A stretch of DNA of 64,000 nucleotides, taken from JAPOXR01 sp965221935. GTDB lineage: Bacteria; Pseudomonadota; Alphaproteobacteria; Rhodobacterales; Rhodobacteraceae. The position numbers and the translations under genes were made by a program. The DNA lies in contig CBDCSZ010000036.1 in assembly GCA_965221935.1 (NCBI GenBank), forward strand, positions 189,604 through 253,603, read 5' to 3'. Below are positions 36,247-44,829 of the stretch, in pieces. The stretch's first letter is position 1; every line of letters begins with the position of its first letter. The notes beneath the pieces are model-generated. The model saw nothing but the letters and a program-made list of their open reading frames with translations. It had not been told where the DNA came from and did not search any database.

Positions 36247-36999
36247 ATGGCGCAATCGGGAGCAGCGGACGTGTCGGAGCAGCGAAGCGCGAACAGGGCG
36301 GCGGACTTTGTGATCCAGACCCTTGAGGAGAGAATCCAGACTGGCGAGCTGAGGGACGGTGAGCCGCTGCCCACGGAGCGGGACATGATGGGTGAGTTCC
36401 GCATCAGCAGAACGGTTGTGCGGGAAGCTGTGCACGCCCTGTCGAACCGAGGGCTGGTCGAGGCCCGCCCCCGCTTTCGCCCCGTCGTTCGGAAACCCGG
36501 ATACGATGCGGCCATGCACGCCGTCGGCAGTGTCGTCCCTCACCTTCTCGACCAGCCCGGCGGCCTCAAGAACCTGTTCGACACGCGAATCTTGGTTGAG
36601 GCGGCGCTTGTGCGTCAGGCAGCGCTGCACGCCGGGAAGGACGATCTCGCTGCCTTGAGACAGGCCCTGGAGGAGAATGGCGCGGCAGTAGGCGATTCGG
36701 AGCGCTTCTGGCGCACCGACATGGAATTTCACGGCGTGCTGTACCGGATAACCGGGAATCCCGTGCTGCCCGCCATCCACGAGGCCTTCACGACCTGGCT
36801 TTCACCCTATTGGCGGAAGCCGCGCCCGCCGGAGGACAGCCAATCCAACCACCAGGCCCACAAAGGGATTTTCGAAGCCATCCTGATGCGCGATTCCGAC
36901 GCCGCGGAAGAGCGGCTGCGGTCGCATCTCTCGGGTTGCTTCTGGACGACCCCCCTGTTCGCGGAGGATGCGCGAAGCGCTGGCTTAACACAGCCTTGA
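36247..36999 (+). CDS. FadR-type GntR transcriptional regulator (FCD domain)
   Basis: 250 residues with AGGAGG ten bases before the ATG. N-terminal winged helix: RIQTGELRDGEPLPTERDMM and FRISRTVVREAVHALSNRGLVE. C-terminal FCD ligand domain with metal-site features (FWRTDMEFHGVLYRITGNPV, NHQAHKGIFEAI). It is divergent from the dppB-dppC operon and probably controls it. A second copy of this gene, 46854-49950, is split by IS110. An AT-rich repeat (ATATCATATCATCG) lies ~75 bases upstream and may be its operator. Confidence 0.92.
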   Translation: MAQSGAADVSEQRSANRAADFVIQTLEERIQTGELRDGEPLPTERDMMGEFRISRTVVREAVHALSNRGLVEARPRFRPVVRKPGYDAAMHAVGSVVPHLLDQPGGLKNLFDTRILVEAALVRQAALHAGKDDLAALRQALEENGAAVGDSERFWRTDMEFHGVLYRITGNPVLPAIHEAFTTWLSPYWRKPRPPEDSQSNHQAHKGIFEAILMRDSDAAEERLRSHLSGCFWTTPLFAEDARSAGLTQP

Positions 37000-37309
37000 G
37001 GGCGCGCCCCGCGGTGGACCGCGAAGCGTTAGCCCGGATTCGTCCGTGCGCCGTGGAAAGGCGCGTTTTCCTTGCGGTTGCGAACCCCTCCCAACAATTG
37101 TGGCTTCGGCTGGCAGCAGCCAGAGCGGCCTGCGGAGGTGACTATGCAGGTTGAAGCACTCTGGTGACAACGGTCTGCGCTGAGCAGCTTGGCGACCATG
37201 CGGGCCGGAACGCGAATGAACGCCGGGCAGGCCTCAAGAAGGGCGTCGCGTGAGCCGACCCTCCTGACTTAAGGGGAAGGCTGCAGGCAGTTCGGGAAGC
37301 AAGCGACAG

Positions 37310-37420
37310 ACGCACCGGGCCGATTCCGGCTTCTGCCGGGACGAGATCATGGCATGGTGCGAGGCCGAGGGCTGCGCGATCGGCCTTGCCCGAAATTTCA
37401 GGCTGCGCCAGCGCATTGCG
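37310..37420 (+). pseudogene. DDE transposase (IS1380-like) fragment
   Basis: About 35 codons read ADSGFCRDEIMAWCEAEG and IGLARNFRLRQRIAE. This matches the central segment of IS1380-type transposases, where the second catalytic Asp lies in DSGF and is followed by MxWCE and the GLARN stretch. Nothing else of the gene remains. The surrounding 37000-37840 holds no intact gene. Confidence 0.65.
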
Positions 37421-37423
37421 GAG

Positions 37424-37512
37424 GGACCGCTGGGCCTCGCGCGGAACGGCGCTGTTCACAGGCCCGCTGGCCGCATGGGCGGCGGACCGCTGGGCCTCGC
37501 GCGGAACGGCGC
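37424..37512. repeat. Two 29-bp direct repeats, 60-bp period
   Basis: GGACCGCTGGGCCTCGCGCG plus nine further bases occurs at 37424-37452 and 37484-37512 without mismatch. The intervening bases are also G+C rich. It lies just after the IS1380-like fragment. Not enough units for a CRISPR array. Confidence 0.75.
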
Positions 37513-37842
37513 CTTCAGCGGGCTTAGTGATGACCTTACCGATGACCGAGGTCCATTGGGCGATGAACGATTTTGGGTGGGTCTTGGCGAATTCGCGGAC
37601 ATCGACAGCCTCGCTGGGAAACGACGCCGCATGAATCAAGCTTTCAAGGCGACGATCTTTATCTTTGTGAGATCGTGTCTCTCCATGAGGTTTGACGATG
37701 CGTAGCGGATCAAGTCGCTCAAATATCGACTTTACTCAGAGACTACATCGCTCGTACCGCTTCAAACAGGATCGGAAGCCCAAAGATATGCCAAACTGGA
37801 CATTTGGGAAGTTATATACTAAATGTGGACAAAAGGAAGCTC

Positions 37843-38262
37843 ATGCTCAACGTTGTGAAGCTTGGTCCGGCCAATCCTTCGCCGAGGCGCGGATCGACAT
37901 ATGGCGAAGGAGAGGTGCGCGCGATGCAGCGTGCCATCATTGCCCTGTTTGCGAAATGGGGTGTCAGTGATGTTGACGCTGCGATCCTTCTTGGCGGTCT
38001 TGCGGCTAAGACATTTCGACGTTGGAAAGACGGCGAGTATGGACGTGTGAATCGCGATCTTGCAGATCGAATGTCGAACCTCTTGGCCATTCATAAGGCT
38101 CTTCGGATCATCTTCGAGGATCCAAGTAAGGGCTACGAGTGGATGCGGTCGAAGAACAAGTCGTTTCAGGATCGCGCTGCGCTAGACCTGCTTCGGCAGG
38201 GCGGGATGGACGACCTTGTTCGCATCAGGCGATACTTGGATTCCGTGCGCGGGGGATGGTGA
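37843..38262 (+). CDS. Xre/MbcA/ParS-type antitoxin of second RES module
   Basis: 139 residues from ATG 37843 (AAGGAAG ribosome-binding site). The HTH is MQRAIIALFAKWGVSDVDAAILLGGLAAKTFRRWKDG. The toxin-binding domain is ADRMSNLLAIHKALRIIFED, YEWMRSKNKSFQDRAALDLL and MDDLVRIRRYLDSVRGGW, a typical DUF2384 pattern. Its stop overlaps the start of the RES gene (ATGGTGA). Confidence 0.9.
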   Translation: MLNVVKLGPANPSPRRGSTYGEGEVRAMQRAIIALFAKWGVSDVDAAILLGGLAAKTFRRWKDGEYGRVNRDLADRMSNLLAIHKALRIIFEDPSKGYEWMRSKNKSFQDRAALDLLRQGGMDDLVRIRRYLDSVRGGW

Positions 38263-38975
38263 AAGCTCCACAAGCCCAGATCACGTGGGACGAAACCCAT
38301 CGCTTGGTGATGTCCCGCTATCCGCCGATCGATCTCTTTGATGATATCGCGGATCCGCGCGACTGGGAGGCGCTTGCACTCGCACAATCGCGCACCAACC
38401 CGCGCATCGATGAAGAGATCGGGGATTTGTCGCAGGTTCCAGTTGAGCGCCGCCTATCGGGGGAGGGGGCGTCCTGGGTGATGGCGGCATTTACCCATGT
38501 CTCGCCTGATCGGCCGACGCGCTTTACCGATGGAACCTATGGGGTTTATTGCGCCGCTGACGCGCTTGAGACAGCGTTCTACGAGCACACGTTTCACATA
38601 GGCAGAGTTTATTCCGATGCGGGAATGAGCTCGGGGTGGCTCGGCCAAGCGCGTCAGCTCATAGGATCCATTGATGCGGAGCTTTCCGATGTTCGCGGAC
38701 ACGGGTTCGAAAAGATCATGGATCCCGATCTTTCGAGCTATGCGGAGGCGCAAGTCTTTGCCATCGCGGAGAAAGCCGGCGATTCAAATGGCATCGTTTA
38801 CCCCAGCCAACGGCTGAGAGAGGGAACCTGTATTGCCGCCTTCTTTCCCGATGTCGTGTCGCGGGCGCGGCAAGCGGATCATTTTCGCTATCACTGGAAT
38901 GGTGAGCGGATCGACTTTGTGCAGAAGCTGACTGGTGGGCGAACCATGTTCGAGCTTGAGATCGCAAATGGGTGA
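38256..38975 (+). CDS. RES-domain toxin (putative NAD+-degrading), second module
   Basis: 239 residues from ATG 38256, overlapping the antitoxin stop by 7 bases. RES features: SPDRPTRFTDGTYGVYCAAD (Arg), ALETAFYEHTFH (Glu) and NGIVYPSQRLREGTCIAAFF (Ser). It is longer than the 173-residue RES protein at 18422 and only distantly similar, so the two modules are independent. The stop overlaps the start of a third gene (38968). Confidence 0.9.
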   Translation: MVKAPQAQITWDETHRLVMSRYPPIDLFDDIADPRDWEALALAQSRTNPRIDEEIGDLSQVPVERRLSGEGASWVMAAFTHVSPDRPTRFTDGTYGVYCAADALETAFYEHTFHIGRVYSDAGMSSGWLGQARQLIGSIDAELSDVRGHGFEKIMDPDLSSYAEAQVFAIAEKAGDSNGIVYPSQRLREGTCIAAFFPDVVSRARQADHFRYHWNGERIDFVQKLTGGRTMFELEIANG

Positions 38976-39381
38976 ACCCAAGCAATTTCGGCGTGGAAAG
39001 GACTTCCAGAAGCTGGTCAGAAAAACCTGGGAAGAACCCAGAAAACCTGCCGAGTTCCATTGCCGGTTTGAAGAGGAGGTCACGCACAAAAAGGTTCGGG
39101 GCAGGGCCGACATCGTGCTTTATGTGGACTGTGGTTTTCGAGCCGTTCTTGAGATCTAGGCCACCGACTGGGACTGCATCAAGCCCATAAACGTGATCCG
39201 CAATCTATGGCGGCATCAGCACCGGCTTTTGAGACACATCGACAAGTTTCTCGAGCACGGCAATCTGAGTGTCTCGCCAGGCATTCTCTATCTGCGACCG
39301 CCGGTTCTAGACGAAATCAGAGAACAAATCGAGAGCCACCTGGAAGCCGAGGTATTCCCGCTTAATGGTTCAGCAAGTTGA
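38968..39381 (+). pseudogene. PD-(D/E)xK nuclease-like protein with amber codon at the catalytic Lys
   Basis: The ATG at 38968 overlaps the RES stop. The reading (KDFQKLVRKTWEEPRKPAEF, VRGRADIVLYVDCGFRAVLEI) stops at TAG 39157-39159 and continues in frame as ATDWDCIKPINVIRNLWRHQ and LLRHIDKFLEHGNLSV to 39381, giving 137 codons. D48 followed by E62-I63-(stop64) has the spacing of D-x(13)-E-x-K, so the amber codon sits where the catalytic Lys would be. I infer a restriction-endonuclease-like fold from this pattern alone. Confidence 0.6.
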
Positions 39382-39697
39382 ATGAGCATTGACTGCTGTG
39401 TATCCGCCGCCGCTGCATAGTGTCGATTGCATGATCGCGGGAATGTATAAGGTCTGGATCGAATTACACGATTGATCTTATGGCTTGTGGATATAATAAA
39501 ATTAGGGCGTGAAGGGAGCAAGGCTTGGCAGCCCGGAGACCTCAAATATCGCTGGACTAATAAGCCTTGCAGGCCAAGGGAAGCAGACTTTGGCGCATTG
39601 AGCGGCGAAAGTCTCGAAAGAGCTCATTCTGTGGAAAAACAACCTGTTGCGAGTGCAGAGAGGTAGTGATGAACTGGGTGCGTGAGCGCTTTTCTGA

Positions 39698-40720
39698 TCA
39701 GGTTGTCCGTGTTTTCTGCGGTGCAGGAAAGAGGTTTGCTGGTTTGCGGGGGTTCTGGGCGGTTGCGGCGAGCTGGATTTCGTCACTTGCGCCACACGGA
39801 CCGCGTAATCGCAATCTGCCGAGGCCGAGAATGCGTTTGAGGTGGGCAAACAGCATCTTGATCTTCTTTCGCAGCTTCATTGAGACGTCGAATTGCTTGG
39901 CTTTGGCGATGTCACGGGCGACCTGACGAGCAACTTCATGCTCCTCGCGGGTGATCTTGCGGGCGTCCGCGTTCGGGCAGCACTTCGGATTTGAGGGACA
40001 CGCCCGGCACGTCAGTTTCAAGGCCTGGCACTTGGCGACACCCTTGTCTGTTGGGCCACGGTTTGGGTCTGAGCAGTTGCGGCGGTATTGCTTGAGCGCT
40101 TCGCCTTCCGAACAAATGTATTGATTGTTCTCCGCGTCCCATTCGAAGTCAGCCCGGCTCCAGTTTCCATCGCTGCGACCAGCCTTGTCGATCACTGGGA
40201 TCAGTGGAGCGACACCTCGATCAACCAGCCAACCCAGCATTGGCCCTGATCCATAGGCGGTGTCTGCGACAGGCCGTTCTGGCTGCAGATTGAACTTCGC
40301 CTTCACCCGATTCAGCATTGTGCGGTTCGCGCCGACTTCGGCCGGTCGGGTATCAACAATGACACCGTGATCGGTATCGATCAGGCAGTTGTTGGAATAG
40401 GCGAGAAGGCAGGGCCTTTGCGAGCCGCCGTCCATTGACTGGCTGGGTTGGAATGGGACGTGAACTTGGGTTCAACGGTGGTGGCTGCTCCGAAGGCTGC
40501 CTCGTCCAGCACTTCGAGGTATTCCTTCACGGCCCGCGGCGCATCCGCCGGATCGATCGTGCTGTGATCCCATTCTTCCTTCGATGTGGAGTTTTTGTTT
40601 GTTGGCATCGGCCTCGATCAGGCTGGCGTCCACTGCGAGGCGCTGGCCGCAGACCAGCCTTTCGGCAATGCACCGTGCGACCAAGGTCTCGAAGAGATGG
40701 CGCAGCCATTCACACTTCAC
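39698..40720 (-). pseudogene. IS1182-family transposase remnant, two frameshifts
   Basis: Three minus-strand frames join: CIAERLVCGQRLAVDASLIEADAN (first Asp), then STSKEEWDHSTIDPADAPRA and KFTSHSNPASQWTAARKG, then AYSNNCLIDTDHGVIVDTRP and PVADTAYGSGPMLGWLVDRG (second Asp). The end is a Cys-rich segment (CRACPSNPKCCPNADARKI) and LRKKIKMLFAHLKRILGLGRLRLRG. The 5' third is missing, and an aldehyde dehydrogenase scrap abuts it. Confidence 0.85.
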
Positions 40721-40872
40721 ATTCCCGGAAACGACCATGACGCTCATGGCCACGTGGAAGTTTGCTCCAGCAATGGCGGAAGGCAATTCGGTCATCCTGA
40801 AGCTGGCCGGGCAATCGCCGCTGACCGGCATCCTGACCGCCGAACTCGCAGCCGAGGCGGGCATCAAGGGTG
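40711..40872 (+). pseudogene. Aldehyde dehydrogenase internal fragment
   Basis: About 50 codons read FPETTMTLMATWKFAPAMAE, GNSVILKLAGQSPLTGILTA and ELAAEAGIK, the cofactor-binding segment of aldehyde dehydrogenases, where relatives have WNFP and LKPAEQSPL. The catalytic region and both ends are missing. It is not part of the gene at position 3, which has a different segment. Confidence 0.75.
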
Positions 40873-40887
40873 CCCGGCCGAATTTCG

Positions 40888-41574
40888 TCAGGCCACTTCG
40901 GTTTCTTTCTGCCGTTCTTTGATCCAGGAAATCATGTCGTTGCAACCCGCAATATCACGCTGGATCGCCCCTCGTGCTTTCTCGCCGTCGCGGTTACGCA
41001 GGCCGTCGAGCACGTCGTAGTGGACGTGTTGTTCCATGGCCGCCTTTCCCATCGTTTCCAATTGGTAGATGCGCAGAATTGGTCCCTTCAGCGCCCACAT
41101 GTTTTCCACAGTCGCATGCAACACTGGCATATCCGCAGCAGCCATAAGGTTGAAATGGAACCGGCGATTGAGACGAGCTGCTCGTACCGGGTCGCCGCGA
41201 GCTGCTTCGCCTAACTGCTCCTGAATGTCTTCAAGGCTCTTGAGCTGCCGGGGTGTGATCTTTTGTGCCGCGGCTTCCGCGGCTTCCCCCTCGAGCAAAA
41301 TACCGATCCGCTGGATTTCGTGCATTTGATCGGGCGTCAGTTCGGGGACGTGAATTGCCGTGGCCGCTTTCATTTCGAGCGCTTTTTCGCTCACCAACCG
41401 AAAAATCGTTTCGCGAACCGGCGTGATCGACACGCCGAGCTCATTGGCAAGCCCCGCAATTGTAAGTCTTTCGCCAGGCTCATACCTTCCTTCCACCAAA
41501 GCGTTCCGGACAGCGCCATAAACCTGTTCGGACAAATTGCCAGTTTTCAGCGGAATTAAACCGGTTTTGCGCAT
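40888..41574 (-). CDS. GntR-family regulator (FCD domain)
   Basis: 228 residues. The winged HTH is LSEQVYGAVRNALVEGRYEP and ANELGVSITPVRETIFRLVSEKAL. The C-terminal FCD helices include RIGILLEGEAAEAAAQKI, RLNRRFHFNLMAAADMPVL and the metal-site region EQHVHYDVLDGLRNRDG. It is distinct from the FadR copies nearby. It faces an IS1182 remnant and may have controlled the lost aldehyde dehydrogenase or the decarboxylase-like gene at 41764. Confidence 0.9.
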   Translation of the reverse strand: MRKTGLIPLKTGNLSEQVYGAVRNALVEGRYEPGERLTIAGLANELGVSITPVRETIFRLVSEKALEMKAATAIHVPELTPDQMHEIQRIGILLEGEAAEAAAQKITPRQLKSLEDIQEQLGEAARGDPVRAARLNRRFHFNLMAAADMPVLHATVENMWALKGPILRIYQLETMGKAAMEQHVHYDVLDGLRNRDGEKARGAIQRDIAGCNDMISWIKERQKETEVA

Positions 41575-41640
41575 CGTAAGGCCTCACATTGCTCATCTTT
41601 TCTATGATACTTTTGCCGTGCGCTGTTATCGAAAAAAACC

Positions 41641-41719
41641 TCCGGATGGCGCACTTTGCCTGGATTCGGACGAGTCCTCTTTTGTCACCGGCAGCGGTTT
41701 GGTCATTGACGGCGGATGA
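41641..41719 (+). pseudogene. Short-chain dehydrogenase C-terminal scrap
   Basis: The bases encode LCLDSDESSFVTGSGLVIDGG, the highly conserved C-terminal segment of classical SDR enzymes, followed by a stop where relatives continue Y/T-A-G. Only ~26 codons remain. A separate SDR N-terminal scrap is at 52200. Confidence 0.65.
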
Positions 41720-41763
41720 ACCGCCGGGTGATGATGAAATTACACATCTGTCTCCCTATTTGT

Positions 41764-42611
41764 TTAACCCAATATTCTCTGATCACCATGGTCGCCGGAG
41801 CCGATTCGGTATTCCATTGTGGCTCCCCTGTATTCAATAATTTCAAGCTCATGAAAGGCATTGACTATCATATGCTGTGTTGGCAGATCTTCCCAGCGAG
41901 CCTTATGAAAATTCACTTCTCCGGTAGCAGTGAAAAGTTTTTCTGGAGGTGATGGCTTTTCTGGATCAGGGGTTAAAACCGCGTACTCCGAATCAGACTT
42001 GCCCCAGTCTCCTGTTCTAGGCATGTATTTATAATGAATAATGCCTCTGAGAAATTTTTCTTCGGATTCGTTAAATATGGAGCTGCTCTCTCCGGGTTTA
42101 GCTTCCTTTAAATTGTTCAGTTTGAGATCCAGAAATCGAAAACCCATCCAGCTTGCTGTACAATGTGTCTCGCCCCTGCAGACATTGGGTTCGGGCAAGT
42201 CACAATAAATCTTTGAGAATCCTAGCTGCTCTCTTCCGGTTAGTATTGGGTCTGTCAGGTTTTCCCATAAAACTGTAAGAAACGGACCGCCGCGCGGTCC
42301 TTAGTTCCGTTGTAAATCACTGGGAATGTTACACCAAGGACGTTGTAGCCTCTGCCCGCAAGCCAATCGATTTCTTTCATAAACGTCTCAAAAACCGTCA
42401 CGACAGGTTCGCCCGCAAGTTCAAATCTTGGTGGAAGGAGTTTTTGTAGTTGAGACGCATTTGTCAAAAAACTAACTGAAAGATTAGTGATCTTTCTCTT
42501 GTCGGTATTAAACACGAATTTTTTGCCGCCGGGCCCCTGTCGGGGTCCGCACATAGGGCCAAAATGAATGGGCATCATGTACATTGATTCAGGATTTAGT
42601 GTGTAAGTCAT
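41764..42611 (-). pseudogene. Acetoacetate decarboxylase-family protein, single frameshift
   Basis: From ATG 42611 the first frame covers MYMMPIHFGPMCGPRQGPGG, LPPRFELAGEPVVTVFETFM and YNVLGVTFPVIYNGTKDR. After a frame change near 42270 the sequence continues FLTVLWENLTDPILTGREQL, GFSKIYCDLPEPNVCRGETH and ends at 41764. Together they form a complete ~280-residue member of the acetoacetate decarboxylase (ADC) superfamily. The canonical active-site Lys context was not identified, so activity may differ. One indel separates it from intact. Confidence 0.75.
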
Positions 42612-42714
42612 CTAAATGTCTCAGAATTATTGGCCCAGTCATTGGGGGTTAGGCAACATTCCTTTCCAGATTTCGAAAAGGATTTCGTCCCCCCACCATG
42701 GCTTGGACCGAATC

Positions 42715-42778
42715 GTCATTTTGTTCTGCTGTCAAGAGCATCATATATATCATATAACGCCAAAAGGAACCCGACAAG
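42715..42778 (-). promoter_or_regulatory. Conserved AT-rich leader upstream of the decarboxylase-like gene
   Basis: Reading on the minus strand toward 42611, the block runs from CTTGTCGGGTTCCTTTTGGC through a TTATATGATATATATGATG core to GCAGAACAAAATGAC. It is repeated, inverted, at 44757-44813 upstream of dppD. Conservation of a non-coding block before two different genes suggests a shared promoter/operator, perhaps for one of the GntR-type proteins. Confidence 0.55.
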
Positions 42779-42839
42779 TGCTTCTGTCTGGCCCCCAAGG
42801 TCGGGGCCATTACATTGGGCTTGAGAGGGGGGGCTCGGA

Positions 42840-43100
42840 TTGGCACGGAAACGGCATTCGGACGAAGATATATTGAAGCGGCTGCGGGAGATCGAACTGA
42901 ACCTGTCGGCTGGCGATGACGTTGCATCGGCCTGTCTCCGCGTCGGCATCAGCAATGCGACATACCACAACTGGCGGAAGCGGTTCGGCGGGATGGGACG
43001 GTCACAATTGTCGGAGATGCGCAATCTGGAGAAGGAGATTTTGTGGCTCAAGAAGATTGTGGCCGAGCTTGAACTGGACAGATCGAAGAGAAACCTATGA
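42840..43100 (+). pseudogene. IS3-family orfA fragment
   Basis: 86 residues (ARKRHSDEDILKRLREIELN, LSAGDDVASACLRVGISNAT, YHNWRKRFGGMGRSQLSEMR, EKEILWLKKIVAELELDRSK) match the HTH_Tnp_1 orfA of IS3/IS407-group elements with its leucine-zipper-like tail. No orfB follows: the reading runs directly into dhaK at 43097. A truncated solitary orfA cannot transpose on its own. Confidence 0.82.
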
Positions 43101-43939
43101 AGAAACTGTTGGATGACCGGAATGACAATGCCTACCAAGCGATCGATGGCCTGTGTCCGGCGTATCCGGACATCTGCACACGCGGCGGCGAAAACGGGAG
43201 GGTGGTCTATCGAACGGGTGGTGCTAGACAGGGCAAAGTCGGCATCGTTTCCGGCCATCTGCCGGTGTTCACCGGTTACTGCGGCGGCGCGTTGCTTGAC
43301 GCCTGCGCCATCGGCAGCGTCTTTGCCGGCCCTGGCGTCGTCACTTGCACGGCCGCCATCATGCTGGCCGACGGCAGTGCTGGCGTTCTCCGGCTCTATG
43401 GCAACTACAGCGGCGACCGGATAAATTTCGACATGGCTGGCGAGATGCTCGAAATCGAAGGGCTGGAGACCACCACAGTCATCGTGGCGGACGATATTGC
43501 CAGCGCCGGGCCGGAAGAAACTGAGAAACGCCGCGGTGTCGCCGGTCTCGTATACGCCTTCAAGATGGCGGCGCGAAAGCCGCCTCGGGGGCCGCGTTGG
43601 CCGAGGTGACCACGACCGCGCAGACGGCGGCCGACGTCTGCCACACAATCAGAGTCGCCCCAACACCCTGCACGGTTCCCGAGGCAGGCAAGCCGATCTT
43701 CGAAATCGCCGATGATGAAATCGAGTTGGGCATGGGCATCCACGGCGAACCCGTGATCTGGCGCGGCAAGTTCAAGACGGCCGACGAGCCGGTTTGCTGA
43801 TCTTGGCGTAACGATCGTCATGCCGCTTGTCGGCCGCTACGCCACATCTATGGAGATGACCGGAGCCTTGCTCCGCGTCTGCAAACTGGACGATGAGTTG
43901 GAAGAGATGCTCAAGGCGCCCGCGCACTGCGCCTGCTGA
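43097..43939 (+). pseudogene. dhaK: Dihydroxyacetone kinase DhaK-like subunit, fragmented
   Basis: Start MKKLLDDRNDNAYQAIDGLC. Then GKVGIVSGHLPVFTGYCGGA, LYGNYSGDRINFDMAGEMLE and VADDIASAGPEETEKRRGVAG in the first frame. The frame changes at ~43570 to AEVTTTAQTAADVCHTIRVA and ELGMGIHGEPVIWRG. A further change near 43790 gives MPLVGRYATSMEMTGALL to the TGA at 43937. These are DhaK/Dak1 blocks in order with internal losses. The substrate-binding His region is mutated or missing, so it is inactive. Confidence 0.82.
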
Positions 43940-43947
43940 AGCGTCTG

Positions 43948-44541
43948 ATGAGTTGGTCGCCCGAAGAGAGCCGCGACTTGTTGTTGCGCTGCGCCGATCG
44001 CATGGAAGCGGCAGCGCCGGAGCTGAACGAGCTCGATGGACGGCTCGGTGACGGCGACCTCGGCGCGACACTTGAGAAGTGCGTCATTCGAATGCGCACT
44101 GGACTTGACGGGGAATTTTCGACGCCGTCGGATGTGTTTAAGGCAGGCGCCATGGCGTGCGCTCGCGCATCCGGCTCCAGCTTTGGCACACTGCGGTCGG
44201 TCGCCTTCATGGCGCTGACCAAAGAAACAGCGGGCAAGTCGAAACTTGAAGCTGCCGATATCTGGCCGCTGCTCGCGACCGCCCTGACGGCCCTCAAGGG
44301 ACGCGGGCAGAGCAACCTTGGAAACAAGACGGCACTCGACTCGCTGGAGGCGGTCCGCGCTGCATTGGCGGAGCAATCCGAAACGTTCGAGCTGTGCGAC
44401 TCGGCGGCGTCGGCCGCGGAAGATGCGCTCGAGAGGTTCAAGGACAAACCGAACTGAATCGGCCGGGCCCGTATGTTCGGCGAGCAGTCCATCGGTGTGG
44501 CGGACCCTGGCATAGTCGCAGCTGTACGGATCATCGGCTAG
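43948..44541 (+). pseudogene. dhaL: Dihydroxyacetone kinase DhaL-like subunit with in-frame TGA
   Basis: The frame from 43948 gives ELNELDGRLGDGDLGATLEK (the Mg-ADP-binding Asp cluster of DhaL/Dak2), SGSSFGTLRSVAFMAL and KGRGQSNLGNKTALDSLEAV. It stops at TGA 44455-44457, then continues in the same frame IGRARMFGEQSIGVADPGIV to a TAG at 44539. The post-TGA part is the normal C-terminal end of the family, so one nonsense codon truncates it by ~28 residues. Follows dhaK by 8 bases. Confidence 0.8.
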
Positions 44542-44756
44542 CTGCGGAGCAACGGATATGTTGGTGAGATCCTCCGTATCTTCGGCGGCCGAAAAGATTG
44601 AACTATAGTGTCCGACCTTAGCGATTTCGATCAGGCGGATGGTTTCGAGCCGAGTAAACTGCGCACGGTCGCGCAGGTGTTAAAGCTAGGATGGAGTTAG
44701 AGCGAGGTCATTGCTCAACACATTTCAGTCCCTGTGCCTCTCTGACGGAGGAAGCC

Positions 44757-44813
44757 CTTGTTGTGTTCCTTTTGCCATTATATGATATATGATTGACGGC
44801 AGAACAAAATGAC
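44757..44813 (+). promoter_or_regulatory. Conserved AT-rich leader upstream of dppD
   Basis: Inverted counterpart of 42715-42778: CTTGTTGTGTTCCTTTTGCC, the core ATTATATGATATATGATT, then GCAGAACAAAATGAC, ending 17 bases before the GTG start of the dppD-like gene. The element probably provides the promoter and operator of the ATPase genes. Confidence 0.55.
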
Positions 44814-44829
44814 CATTTGAACAAAAGTT

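Noticed and set aside
37424..37512. CRISPR array
   Set aside because: Only two repeat units and no cas genes in the window.
44455..44457. TGA as a recoded sense codon (selenocysteine or alternative code)
   Set aside because: Intact genes here end normally in TGA, and frame-breaking TAG and TGA occur only in otherwise damaged genes; no SECIS-like hairpin was evident.
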